NCBI GenBank assembly: GCA_963976625.1
Contig: CAXBLA010000012.1
Location: 35,388-99,387, forward strand
DNA length: 64,000 bases
Direction: 5' to 3'
DNA from: UBA1924 sp963976625
GTDB lineage: Bacteria > Planctomycetota > Phycisphaerae > Phycisphaerales > UBA1924
Shown: piece by piece, positions 24,137 to 32,147 of the stretch
Layout: each line of letters opens with the position of its first letter
How positions within the stretch are numbered: the stretch's first letter is position 1
Notes under the pieces: generated by a model
What the model was told of the DNA's origin: nothing
Seen by the model: only the letters and a program-made list of their open reading frames with translations
Databases searched by the model: none
Translations under genes and position numbers: made by a program

Positions 24137-25339
24137 ATGGATCCAGCCTTTGTGTACTTGGATAATGCCGCGACCAGTTGGCCCAAAGCCGACTGCGTCG
24201 GGGAAGCGATGGTTGAGTTTCTGGCCCATCAAGCCGGCAACCCCGGACGCGGCGGGCATCTGCTCGCCCGAGCCGCCCACGGCGTGATCGAAGACGCACG
24301 GGCCAAGATCGCCCAGCTGATCAATGCGCCGGCCGTGTCGCGCGTCGTGCTCACCCACGGGTGCACCGATTCGCTCAACCTCGCCATCCACGGCGTCGTC
24401 CGCGCGATCCAACGCACCAACTGTGAGCAGCCCATCCGAATCGTCACCTCGGTGCTCGAACACAACGCCGTACTGCGGACGCTGCACTGTTATGCCGCCG
24501 ATCAGGTGATCGAGCTGGTCATGGTCGGGTGCAACGAGCAGGGCACCGTTGATCTCGACGAACTGGCCCAGGCCTGCACCCCCTGCACCGCGCTCGTATG
24601 CCTGACCCACGCATCGAATGCGATGGGCACGATCCAGCCCGTCAAGCAAGCCGTGAAGCTCGTCCGGGCGTCCTCGCCCGAGGCCCTCGTGCTTGTCGAT
24701 GGCGCCCAGACGCTCGGGCATGTGCCCGTCGATGTCCAAGACATGGATGTCGATCTGCTGACGATCGCGGGGCATAAGGGGCTCGGCGGGCCTACGGGCA
24801 CCGGGGCGCTGTACCTGAGCTGCCGGGCGTATCCAGATTGCTGTAAGTCGAGTACACCCAGAATCTTCTGCTTTCGGCGTGGGGGCACGGGCTCGAAAGC
24901 CCCGGGGCTCGATATGCCCGACATGCTCCCCGATGCGCTCGAAGCGGGCACCACCAACGGCGTCGGGTTCGCGGGGCTCATCGCGGCCATCGACGCGATG
25001 GACCCGGCCGACCACGAGCACGAGATGAAGCTGACCGAGCAGATCCTCGACGGGCTCAAGACGATCGAACAGGTCACGGTCTACGGCGTGCCGGGCATCG
25101 AGGGGCGCACGCCCGTGGTGCTCTTTAATGTCGAGGACAAGGAATGCCGGGCGGTGGCCGACGAGCTCGATCGCGAGCACAACATCGCCTGCCGGGCCGG
25201 CTCGCACTGCGCCCCGCTGGCCCATATCGCATTGGGCAACGGCGACGCCGGGGGCATCCGCGTCTCGCCGGGGGCCAAGACCTCGCCGGCGGATATCGAA
25301 CGGTTTATCGAAGCGCTCCGCGGCATCGCCGAGCGCTAA
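24137..25339 (+). CDS. Cysteine desulfurase / class V aminotransferase family protein
   Basis: PLP enzymes of this family take sulfur from cysteine as a protein-bound persulfide for Fe-S clusters and thionucleosides. The protein has 400 residues. FVYLDNAATSWPK is the typical SufS-like start, the PLP-binding Lys214 lies in IAGHKGLGGPTGTGALYL, and the aspartate is in VLVDGAQTLGHVPVDV. Cys358 in RAGSHCAPLAH is at the position of the catalytic cysteine of the SufS/Csd group, and GGIRVSPG follows. It is not next to suf or isc genes, so its physiological partner is unknown. A good ribosome site precedes ATG 24137. Confidence 0.9.
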   Translation: MDPAFVYLDNAATSWPKADCVGEAMVEFLAHQAGNPGRGGHLLARAAHGVIEDARAKIAQLINAPAVSRVVLTHGCTDSLNLAIHGVVRAIQRTNCEQPIRIVTSVLEHNAVLRTLHCYAADQVIELVMVGCNEQGTVDLDELAQACTPCTALVCLTHASNAMGTIQPVKQAVKLVRASSPEALVLVDGAQTLGHVPVDVQDMDVDLLTIAGHKGLGGPTGTGALYLSCRAYPDCCKSSTPRIFCFRRGGTGSKAPGLDMPDMLPDALEAGTTNGVGFAGLIAAIDAMDPADHEHEMKLTEQILDGLKTIEQVTVYGVPGIEGRTPVVLFNVEDKECRAVADELDREHNIACRAGSHCAPLAHIALGNGDAGGIRVSPGAKTSPADIERFIEALRGIAER

Positions 25340-25386
25340 CCCTCTTCGTTGCCCTGCTCACCGATGAGTGATTGTTGAGTTCGTAC

Positions 25387-25893
25387 TCAGAGTACGCTGA
25401 TGAGCACCATGACTGTGTTGTACACATTGAGCACAACACCAATGAGGGTCATGATGAGCACCGCGATTGCCGGGCGACAGAAATGGCGGCTCATCATCAC
25501 CTTGCCCTTCCGGGACTTTGACCAAAGGCGCACGGTCCAGTAGAGCATGAACATCCAGAAGATGTGCCCGCCGAAGTACCAGATACCCCAGAAGAGCGTA
25601 ACAGGAACGCTTTCGTAGACAAGAGCCGAGATGAGCGAGGCGGTATTGGCGATCACCATACACGCCACAAAGAGCACCAATACCAACAAACCCAAGCGGA
25701 TCATCCTCTGCGGATCGAGCGGGTTCTCTTGGTCATATGCTCGCAGTGCAATCGCACATCCACACTCAGGACATCGACTGTCCTTGCCATCCCGGCGGTT
25801 GTAGCCGCAAGACGGACAATCAACATCGCGACCCTGTAGATACAACCCCGCAAGCTCATCATCGCTGATGGTTGCGCTCGTCTCTTGGCTCAT
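25387..25893 (-). CDS. Zinc-ribbon membrane protein (paralogue of the gene at 45817)
   Basis: The protein has 168 residues and starts with ATG overlapping the dihydrouridine synthase stop (ATGA). An N-terminal cytosolic segment has four cysteines, C26, C29, C41 and C44, in CPSCGYNRRDGKDSRCPECG, a rubredoxin-type zinc ribbon. It is followed by about four hydrophobic helices with short basic loops (WSKSRKGK). The 172-residue protein at 45817 has the same plan and the same spacing: SDDELA.(I/L)YL..RDV.CPSC.YNRRDG. The function is unknown; ribbon-plus-membrane proteins of this kind are common in planctomycetes. Confidence 0.75.
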   Translation of the reverse strand: MSQETSATISDDELAGLYLQGRDVDCPSCGYNRRDGKDSRCPECGCAIALRAYDQENPLDPQRMIRLGLLVLVLFVACMVIANTASLISALVYESVPVTLFWGIWYFGGHIFWMFMLYWTVRLWSKSRKGKVMMSRHFCRPAIAVLIMTLIGVVLNVYNTVMVLISVL

Positions 25894-27140
25894 TGATACC
25901 ACCGCTCCAGCACCTCGCGCCACTCTTCGAGCGTCTTCACATAGATGAACTGCTTCTTGACCTCGTCGGATTGTGGATGATGAGCCGCGAACTTGATGCC
26001 GAACTTGCGCATGTTCTTGGCCGTGAGCAGCTCGGGCTCGCGGGTGTGGGCGTTGACGGCCAGCGCCAGCTCGAAGTGCTGCTCGAGCACTTCGCGTTGC
26101 TGGGCGATCGTCGGGGCCTTGGGCTCGTCACCGGCCAGTATCGAGCGGGCCTGGCGGAAGATCCACGGGTTGCCGATGCATCCACGCGCGACCGAGACGC
26201 CGGTGAGCCCGGTGTAGCCGATCATGCGGAAGATCTGATTGACATCCCAGACATCGCCCGAGCCGAAGATCAGCCGCTCGGGGTTGCGATCGACGAGGCG
26301 CTTGAGCGGGTCCCATCGCGACGGGCCCAAATACTTCTGCTCGACCGTCCGCCCGTGGACGGTGACCCAGGCGCACCCGAGGTCGTAGCAGGCGTCGAAG
26401 AGGTAATCGAAGTTGTCCTTCATTTCTTGCGTGTCATCGAAGGATCGGCGCATCTTGACGGTGACGGGGATCGAATCGGGCACGGCTTCGCGCACGGCTT
26501 TGAGGATCGCGATCGCGCCGGCGGGCTCTTTGAGCCAGTGGCCGCCTCTGGATTTTTTGGAGATTTTTTTGACCGGGCAGGCGAGGTTGACATCGATGGC
26601 GGCGAATGTATCCGACCCGGCCCCTGACCCGTCTGTGCGCAGCTCGTCGATCCCGGAATCCACCATCCGGCGGTATTCCTTGTGCGAGCGCGAGCCTTGC
26701 TCGATCATCTTGATCGCGCCGGCCGCCATCTCCGCGGGGTCGTTGCCCATGATCTGCCCGATCAGCGGGTTGTCCTCGACGCCGCCGGGGACATTGTCGT
26801 GGATCTCGCCCAGGTCCGCCTTTGCAAACCCCTTGCCACCAGCGAGTAAGGTCCGATCGAGCAGGGCCTCGGTGACGCAGATCGGGCAGCCGTGGCGTCG
26901 GGCGATGATCCGCATGGCCGCGTCTGAATAGCCCGCGAGCCCGGCCTGGTAAAACGGGGCGTCGAAGCCAGGCACCAGCTGAGTCACCCGTGGATCGACC
27001 CCGGAGGGCCCGAACCGGGCGACGAGATCGCGGGCGATTGATTGGGGGTCGAGTTCCTGCGCACCCTCGGCGATCGCGAACGACGGGGCGGTCGCATTCT
27101 TGCTCTGTTGATCGTCGGGATAGTTGCTTTGGCAGCTCAT
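25890..27140 (-). CDS. tRNA-dihydrouridine synthase family protein
   Basis: Dus enzymes use FMN and NADPH to reduce uridine in the tRNA D-loop. The protein has 416 residues, longer than the typical 330 because of an N-terminal extension of about 60 residues. Core segments are GYSDAAMRIIARRHGCPICVTEALLD, read over residues ~72-97, then AAIDVNLACPVKKISKKSRGGHWL, with the catalytic Cys in the NLACPVKK motif, VTVKMRRSFDD, WVTVHGRTVEQKYLGP and IFGSGDVWD. Insertions are present after the N-terminal strand. I cannot say which uridines it modifies, so no dusA/B/C symbol is given. The zinc-ribbon gene is coupled to its end. Confidence 0.9.
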   Translation of the reverse strand: MSCQSNYPDDQQSKNATAPSFAIAEGAQELDPQSIARDLVARFGPSGVDPRVTQLVPGFDAPFYQAGLAGYSDAAMRIIARRHGCPICVTEALLDRTLLAGGKGFAKADLGEIHDNVPGGVEDNPLIGQIMGNDPAEMAAGAIKMIEQGSRSHKEYRRMVDSGIDELRTDGSGAGSDTFAAIDVNLACPVKKISKKSRGGHWLKEPAGAIAILKAVREAVPDSIPVTVKMRRSFDDTQEMKDNFDYLFDACYDLGCAWVTVHGRTVEQKYLGPSRWDPLKRLVDRNPERLIFGSGDVWDVNQIFRMIGYTGLTGVSVARGCIGNPWIFRQARSILAGDEPKAPTIAQQREVLEQHFELALAVNAHTREPELLTAKNMRKFGIKFAAHHPQSDEVKKQFIYVKTLEEWREVLERWYQ

Positions 27141-27158
27141 CTATGGGACGATAGGAGG

Positions 27159-27641
27159 GTGAAGATCAAACAGTGCAATCCGAGTCGTCGCCACGGTGTC
27201 ATCTTTTCGCTCATGCTGCTTTTGAGTGCATCCGTCGGCCTCACCGGCGGCTGCCAGCTCTTCAACGAGCAGCAGACCGCCCCCCCGCACACCCCATACC
27301 CTGAGGACATGGCCCTGGGCGAGGTCTTCGATATCCAGGTCTTCCGCGATGTCACCGAGCTGCGGTTCACCAACACCTCGACGCACACCTTCCCCGATTC
27401 GACCGTCTGGATCAACAAACGCTACTCGCTGGCGATCCCGGGGTTTGCGCCAGGCGAGACCGTGACGCTCGACCTGCGCAACTTCGTCGATGAGTTCGGC
27501 GATGTGTACCGGGCCGGCGGGTTCTTCGCCCAGCGCACGCCCGCCCCGGTCGTGCTCGTCCAGCTCGAGACCGGCGAAACCAACACCGACGGCGAGCCCG
27601 TGCTCTTTGGCTTGGTGGTCGTTGAGAACAAGTTCGATTAA
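27159..27641 (+). CDS. Probable lipoprotein of unknown function
   Basis: The frame gives 160 residues if read from GTG 27159. A basic N-terminus (VKIKQCNPSRRHG) and hydrophobic core lead to LTGGC, a good lipobox, so lipid attachment at Cys33 is likely. GGAGGG lies directly against the GTG, which is too close, so the true start is uncertain; ATG 27213 would leave a truncated signal. The mature part is a small beta-rich domain (VTELRFTNTSTHTFPDSTVWINKR is residues ~66-89). It is divergent from the dihydrouridine synthase. I do not recognise the family. Confidence 0.65.
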   Translation: MKIKQCNPSRRHGVIFSLMLLLSASVGLTGGCQLFNEQQTAPPHTPYPEDMALGEVFDIQVFRDVTELRFTNTSTHTFPDSTVWINKRYSLAIPGFAPGETVTLDLRNFVDEFGDVYRAGGFFAQRTPAPVVLVQLETGETNTDGEPVLFGLVVVENKFD

Positions 27642-27736
27642 CTCATCGCAAGAAGTCGCAATATTCTCCCGGTAAACTGGGTTGGTCGGTGCAGGAACCC
27701 TGAAGAGAGCACCCCGAACAACACAAAGGCCCAACC

Positions 27737-28477
27737 ATGGCACGCATCCTCGTCGTCGGCCCCCATCCAGATGACCAAGAACTGGGCATGGGTGGCACCA
27801 TCATCAAGCTCGCCCAGCAGGGGCACGACATCCTGATCTTGGATGTCACCAATGGCGAACCCACGCCGCTGGGCTCGCCGTCGATCCGCAAGCAGGAAGC
27901 AGCCGCGGCTTTGGAGGTGCTCAAGGAGGGCGCGACCGGCACCGTCGAACGCTGGCTCCTCGATCTGCCCAACCGCTTCGTCGAGCACACGATCGAGAAC
28001 CGCCACGCGCTCGCCGGCGTAATCCGCGCGTGGCAGGCGACCGTGCTGTTTACCACCTTCTCCGAGGACGCCCACCCGGACCACCGGGCCGTCACGCGCT
28101 GTCTTGAGGACGCCCGCTTCGACGCCAAGCTCAGCAAGATCGAGATGCCCGCCCCGATCGACGCGTGGACAGGCGAGCAAAAAGAACTGGGCCCCACGCT
28201 CTATCCCAAGTGGTTGTTCTACTACTACGCGACGCACCTGCGCTGGGTCGCCGACCCCAAGTTCGTCTTCGACATCTCGGGCGTGGTCGAACAGAAGATG
28301 CGTTCGATCAAGGCCTACGAGACCCAGTTCGTCCTGCCCGAGAAGAACCGCAAGGCCCTCGAATGGATCGAAGCCAGCGCGACCTACTTCGGCTCCCGCA
28401 TCGGTGCCGAGGCCGGCGAGCCGTTCTATACGAAAGAGCCCGTGGGGCTCACGGGCTTAGACGCGTTGAAGATGTAG
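27737..28477 (+). CDS. PIG-L/LmbE-family deacetylase
   Basis: These zinc enzymes remove acetyl groups from N-acetylglucosaminyl compounds. The protein has 246 residues. The zinc motif is visible at the N-terminus as VVGPHPDDQELGMGG (HPDD), with a second site FSEDAHPDHRAVTR supplying the third histidine. TNGEPTPLG matches the family pattern. The closest well-known group is BshB, which deacetylates GlcNAc-malate in bacillithiol synthesis, but the sequence does not prove that substrate. It stands between a lipoprotein and a pilin-like gene, with no obvious pathway partner. Confidence 0.88.
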   Translation: MARILVVGPHPDDQELGMGGTIIKLAQQGHDILILDVTNGEPTPLGSPSIRKQEAAAALEVLKEGATGTVERWLLDLPNRFVEHTIENRHALAGVIRAWQATVLFTTFSEDAHPDHRAVTRCLEDARFDAKLSKIEMPAPIDAWTGEQKELGPTLYPKWLFYYYATHLRWVADPKFVFDISGVVEQKMRSIKAYETQFVLPEKNRKALEWIEASATYFGSRIGAEAGEPFYTKEPVGLTGLDALKM

Positions 28478-28502
28478 ATATGAAGATAACCCGCTCTCTG
28501 GC

Positions 28503-28985
28503 TTACTTCGCCAAGTTCACACGGTACGCGTAGCCAGAGCCCGAGGCCTGGAAGCGCCCGGTGCTCAGGACGCCGTCGTCAAGATACGCATCGAGGGCCT
28601 GTGCGTCGGTGATGGTGGGCGCGGGGGCGCTCGCGTCGGGGAGCAGCGAGATCAGGATGGCGTTGGATTTGTTGATCGTGATGTAGTCGTAGTCGTATCG
28701 GCTGCCGATCGGGCAGGGCTGGGCGAAGGGGTTCTCGCTGCGGAAGGTCATCGCGAGCTCGGGAGGGAGCACGCCAGTATCAGTTTCGGAGGGCCAGGTG
28801 CCCTTGTTGGCGTTGTAGTACTCGACGGCGCGGGCCATCTCAATAATGTCATCGCCGGCGGCCACGACCGGGTTGGGCGTGCTGGCGCTGGCGAAGCGGG
28901 GCACGACGATGGCCGCGATGAGCCCGATGCTCAGCAGCACGACAAACAACTCGGTGAATGTGAATCCTGTGATGTGCTTGATCAT
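28503..28985 (-). CDS. Type IV pilin-like / pseudopilin protein
   Basis: The protein has 160 residues from ATG 28985. The prepilin motif is very short: MIKHITG is followed by FTFTELFVVLLSIGLIAAIV, so cleavage after Gly7 leaves Phe+1 and the conserved Glu at +5, then a hydrophobic helix. The C-terminal domain is globular with two cysteine-poor strands and no disulfide loop. It may be a minor pilin of a type IV pilus, a general secretion pseudopilin, or a DNA-uptake pilin that would fit dprA. Assembly genes are not in the window, so this is undecided. Confidence 0.85.
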   Translation of the reverse strand: MIKHITGFTFTELFVVLLSIGLIAAIVVPRFASASTPNPVVAAGDDIIEMARAVEYYNANKGTWPSETDTGVLPPELAMTFRSENPFAQPCPIGSRYDYDYITINKSNAILISLLPDASAPAPTITDAQALDAYLDDGVLSTGRFQASGSGYAYRVNLAK

Positions 28986-29242
28986 GTGTAGCTCCAGATC
29001 CCGACGCGTGGCCCCCGCTCTCATCGATGGTCTTGAAGGAGCGTTCAATACAGTCACGGGTCTATCGAGCGGATCGGACCATGGGTTGACCAAAGCTTGG
29101 CAGGCGGGTTCAGATCGTGCGGGTGCGATCAGTCGGATGAAGCGCAGAGCGATTGAACAGCACGCGACAAAGTCCGAGAACTCATGGGATCTATGCTCGC
29201 GTGGAGCGATGCGGGCTGATAAGATCAGGCGTGCCCACCGAG

Positions 29243-30619
29243 ATGACCTACCTGCTTGAACCCGATCTCCAACGGATGATCGATGAACAGGCGTACCGCG
29301 AGATCCGCGATGCGCTCAGCGTCATCGAGCCGGCGGACATCGCCGACCTGATCGAGGCCCTGAGCCCGGAATCGGGCGTGGTGGCGTTCCGGGTCTTACC
29401 TAGAGAACTGGCCGCCGACAGCTTTGCGCAGCTTGAACAACCCGCCCAGGAAGCCCTGCTTGAGGAACTGGGCACCGAGCGATCCGCTCGTTTGGTCGAG
29501 CAGATGGACCCCGACGACCGGGCCGCGATGCTCGACGAGCTGCCCGTCGAGATCTCGACCAAGCTCATCGCCCGCTTCTCGCCAGAAAACCGCAGGGTGA
29601 CGCAGGCGATCCTTGGCTACGCCTCGGATTCGGTCGGGCGATTGATCACGCCGGATTATGTGCGTGTGCGCAAAGGCTGGACGATCGCCCAGTCGCTCGA
29701 ACACATCCGCCGGTATGGACGCAATGCCGAGACCGTGGACTGGGTCTTCGTGATCGATCACGAGGGCAAACTGATCGACGATATCCATATCCGCGAGATC
29801 CTCCTCGCCGACCCGGACTCCACGGTCGAAGACCTGATGGATGACGAGTTCATCGCGCTGCTCGCAGTGGATCATCGAGAGGAAGCCGTGCGCATGATGG
29901 GGCGCTACGACCGCACGGCCATGCCCGTCGTCGATTCGCTCGGGCTCCTCGTCGGGATCGTGACGGCGGACGATGTCGCGGATGTGGCCGAGGTCGAGTT
30001 CACCGAAGATGTCCAGAAGCTCGGCGGCATGAAGGCCCTCGATGCGCCGTATATTACCTCCTCGATCATGAGCATGTACCGCAAGCGCGGGCCGTGGCTC
30101 GCGGGCTTGTTTCTGATCCAGGTGTTCACGATCTCGATCATGGCATTCTTTGACGAGGCGCTGAGCAAGGCGGTGGTGCTGGCGTTGTTTGTGCCGATGA
30201 TTATCGCTTCGGGCGGGAACACTGGGACGCAGGCCGCGAGCTTGTTGGTGCGTGCCATCGCCGTCGAGGAGATCCATCTGGATTCCTGGTGGCGGATCAT
30301 GCGCAAGGAACTGCTCACCGGCTTGTGCCTGGGCATCACGCTCGCGATCATCGGCATGGGCGTCGTCTGGGGGCTCTCGCTGACCCCGATGCTTGATTCG
30401 GTGCACCTATGGCCGTTGGCGATGACGGTGAGCGTGGCGGTGTTCATCATCGTGATCTGGGGCACGCTGATCGGCTCGATGTTCCCGCTGATCCTCGACA
30501 AGCTAGGCATGGACCCGGCGGCTTCGTCGTCGCCCTTGGTCGCGACGCTGATGGATGTCTCGGGGCTCACAATTTACTTCATCGTCGCGATGGTGCTGCT
30601 GCGTGGGACAATCCTCTAG
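29243..30619 (+). CDS. mgtE: Magnesium transporter MgtE
   Basis: MgtE is a dimeric inner-membrane Mg2+ channel gated by cytosolic Mg2+. The protein has 458 residues from ATG 29243. The cytosolic N domain (DIADLIEALSPESGVVAFRVLP and DRAAMLDELP) and two CBS domains (LITPDYVRVRKGWT and DLMDDEFIALLAVDHREEAV to GIVTADDVADV) precede five hydrophobic helices. The pore-region signature is seen in FVPMIIASGGNTGTQAASLLVRAIA. An upstream open frame of 30 codons contains no MgtE-like sequence. Expression might be controlled by Mg2+, but no M-box-type leader was recognised in the 257 bases upstream. Confidence 0.95.
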   Translation: MTYLLEPDLQRMIDEQAYREIRDALSVIEPADIADLIEALSPESGVVAFRVLPRELAADSFAQLEQPAQEALLEELGTERSARLVEQMDPDDRAAMLDELPVEISTKLIARFSPENRRVTQAILGYASDSVGRLITPDYVRVRKGWTIAQSLEHIRRYGRNAETVDWVFVIDHEGKLIDDIHIREILLADPDSTVEDLMDDEFIALLAVDHREEAVRMMGRYDRTAMPVVDSLGLLVGIVTADDVADVAEVEFTEDVQKLGGMKALDAPYITSSIMSMYRKRGPWLAGLFLIQVFTISIMAFFDEALSKAVVLALFVPMIIASGGNTGTQAASLLVRAIAVEEIHLDSWWRIMRKELLTGLCLGITLAIIGMGVVWGLSLTPMLDSVHLWPLAMTVSVAVFIIVIWGTLIGSMFPLILDKLGMDPAASSSPLVATLMDVSGLTIYFIVAMVLLRGTIL

Positions 30620-30654
30620 CGGCACGCCCGCTTTTTCGTCCCTATCCTCTCACT

Positions 30655-32103
30655 ATGACTGATCCATATCAAGCAGAGCAGAACGAATCCATCTCTCGTC
30701 GCCACTTCATGTCGCGTTCTTCGTCCGTCGCCATCGGGTTCGCCGGCTTGTCCGCGTCGCTCGCCCATGGATCGACGGCCTCGCGCCTCGAAGCAATGCT
30801 GGCAGGCGGCGAAGCCCAAGCCGGAACAAAGATCGGCTTCGGCCCACTGATCGCCGACCCAGCAAAGATCATCGACCTGCCCGAGGGCTTTAGCTACCAG
30901 ATCATCTCCAAGGTCGGCGAGCTGATGGACGATGGCTTCCATGTGCCGGGACAGCACGACGCGATGGGCGCGTTCCCCTACATCAATGACGACGGCTCGG
31001 TCGATCCGGATCGCACCATCGTGATTCGCAACCATGAGATCGAGGACGCGCATAAGACTACCGGGGCCTTCGAGACACCAGAGGCCATCGGAAAGCTCGA
31101 TCGCGATCAAGCCTATGACTACGGGCACGGTCGCCCCTCGCGCGGCGGCACGACCACGCTGGTCTACAACACCAAGACCAAAGCCCTCGAGAAACACTGG
31201 CTCTCGCTGGCCGGCACCGAGCGCAACTGCGCCGGTGGGATCACGCCCAACAATACATGGCTGACCTGCGAGGAGACCTCACGCGTCAAGGGCTACCGCT
31301 TCGAGCAAGACCACGGCTATGTCTTCGAGGTCCCCGCGACGACTTCGCCCAAGCTCGCCGACCCGCGCCCGATCAAACCCATGGGACGCTTCATGCACGA
31401 AGCGTGCTGCACCGATCCGGACACCGGGATCGTGTACCAGACCGAGGACCGCCACGATGGGATCCTGTATCGCTATGTCCCCCACCGGCGCGACGACCTC
31501 CGCAAGGGCGGCAGGCTCGAAGCGTTGCGGATCGTCGGCAAGCCGAGCATGGACACACGCAACTGGGAAGAAAAACCAGCAATCAAGCCCGGGCAACGCC
31601 TAGACATCGAGTGGATCGAGCTCGACGAGGTCGAATCGCCCAAGGACGACCTCCGCTACCGCGGGTTCAACAACGGCGCGGCCCGCTTCGCACGGGCCGA
31701 GGGCATGTGGTGGGGCAACGGCAGCGCGTACTTCGCGGCGTCCACCGGCGGCAAGAACTACAATGGGCAGCTCTGGCGAATAATCCCAGGCGACGCGAAA
31801 ACCAAAGACCAGATCGAGCTCTTCGTCGAGCCCAACGACCCGAGCGTGCTCGAACGACCCGACAACATCACCTTCTCGCCGTGGGGCGATATTGTGGTGT
31901 GCGAGGACGAGAACAAGCCGCCGTGTTTGGTGGGCGTGACGATGAAAGGCGAGCTGTACCGCATCGGGCGCAACGCGACGAGCAACTCGGAGTTCGCCGG
32001 GGCCGTGTTCTCTGGCGATGGCTCGACGCTGTTTGTCAACATGCAATCCCATGGCTGGACGCTGGCGATCACCGGGCCTTGGGACCAGATTCATCAGAAA
32101 TAA
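30655..32103 (+). CDS. PhoX-like (DUF839) secreted phosphatase, probable Tat substrate
   Basis: PhoX proteins are calcium- and iron-dependent alkaline phosphatases. The protein has 482 residues. The N-terminus SRRHFMSRSSSVAIGFAGL is a twin-arginine signal (R15-R16), which suits export of a folded metalloenzyme. Beta-propeller segments typical of DUF839 are visible: NHEIED, GTERNCAGGITPNNTWLTCEE with the core cysteine, GRFMHEACCTDPDTG, and NITFSPWGDIVVCEDE. Several acidic calcium or iron ligands therefore seem to be kept. The stop is one base before the stem of the convergent pepF terminator. Confidence 0.88.
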   Translation: MTDPYQAEQNESISRRHFMSRSSSVAIGFAGLSASLAHGSTASRLEAMLAGGEAQAGTKIGFGPLIADPAKIIDLPEGFSYQIISKVGELMDDGFHVPGQHDAMGAFPYINDDGSVDPDRTIVIRNHEIEDAHKTTGAFETPEAIGKLDRDQAYDYGHGRPSRGGTTTLVYNTKTKALEKHWLSLAGTERNCAGGITPNNTWLTCEETSRVKGYRFEQDHGYVFEVPATTSPKLADPRPIKPMGRFMHEACCTDPDTGIVYQTEDRHDGILYRYVPHRRDDLRKGGRLEALRIVGKPSMDTRNWEEKPAIKPGQRLDIEWIELDEVESPKDDLRYRGFNNGAARFARAEGMWWGNGSAYFAASTGGKNYNGQLWRIIPGDAKTKDQIELFVEPNDPSVLERPDNITFSPWGDIVVCEDENKPPCLVGVTMKGELYRIGRNATSNSEFAGAVFSGDGSTLFVNMQSHGWTLAITGPWDQIHQK

Positions 32104-32123
32104 AAAACGCCCCGCAGGGCGTT
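32099..32123 (-). terminator. Intrinsic terminator of the M3 peptidase gene
   Basis: AACGCCC (32106-32112) pairs with GGGCGTT (32117-32123) around a 4-base loop. Read on the minus strand it is followed by TTTTTT, so it ends the transcript of the gene at 32148-33893. Confidence 0.85.
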
Positions 32124-32147
32124 GAAATAACTTAACTATCCGTGTAT

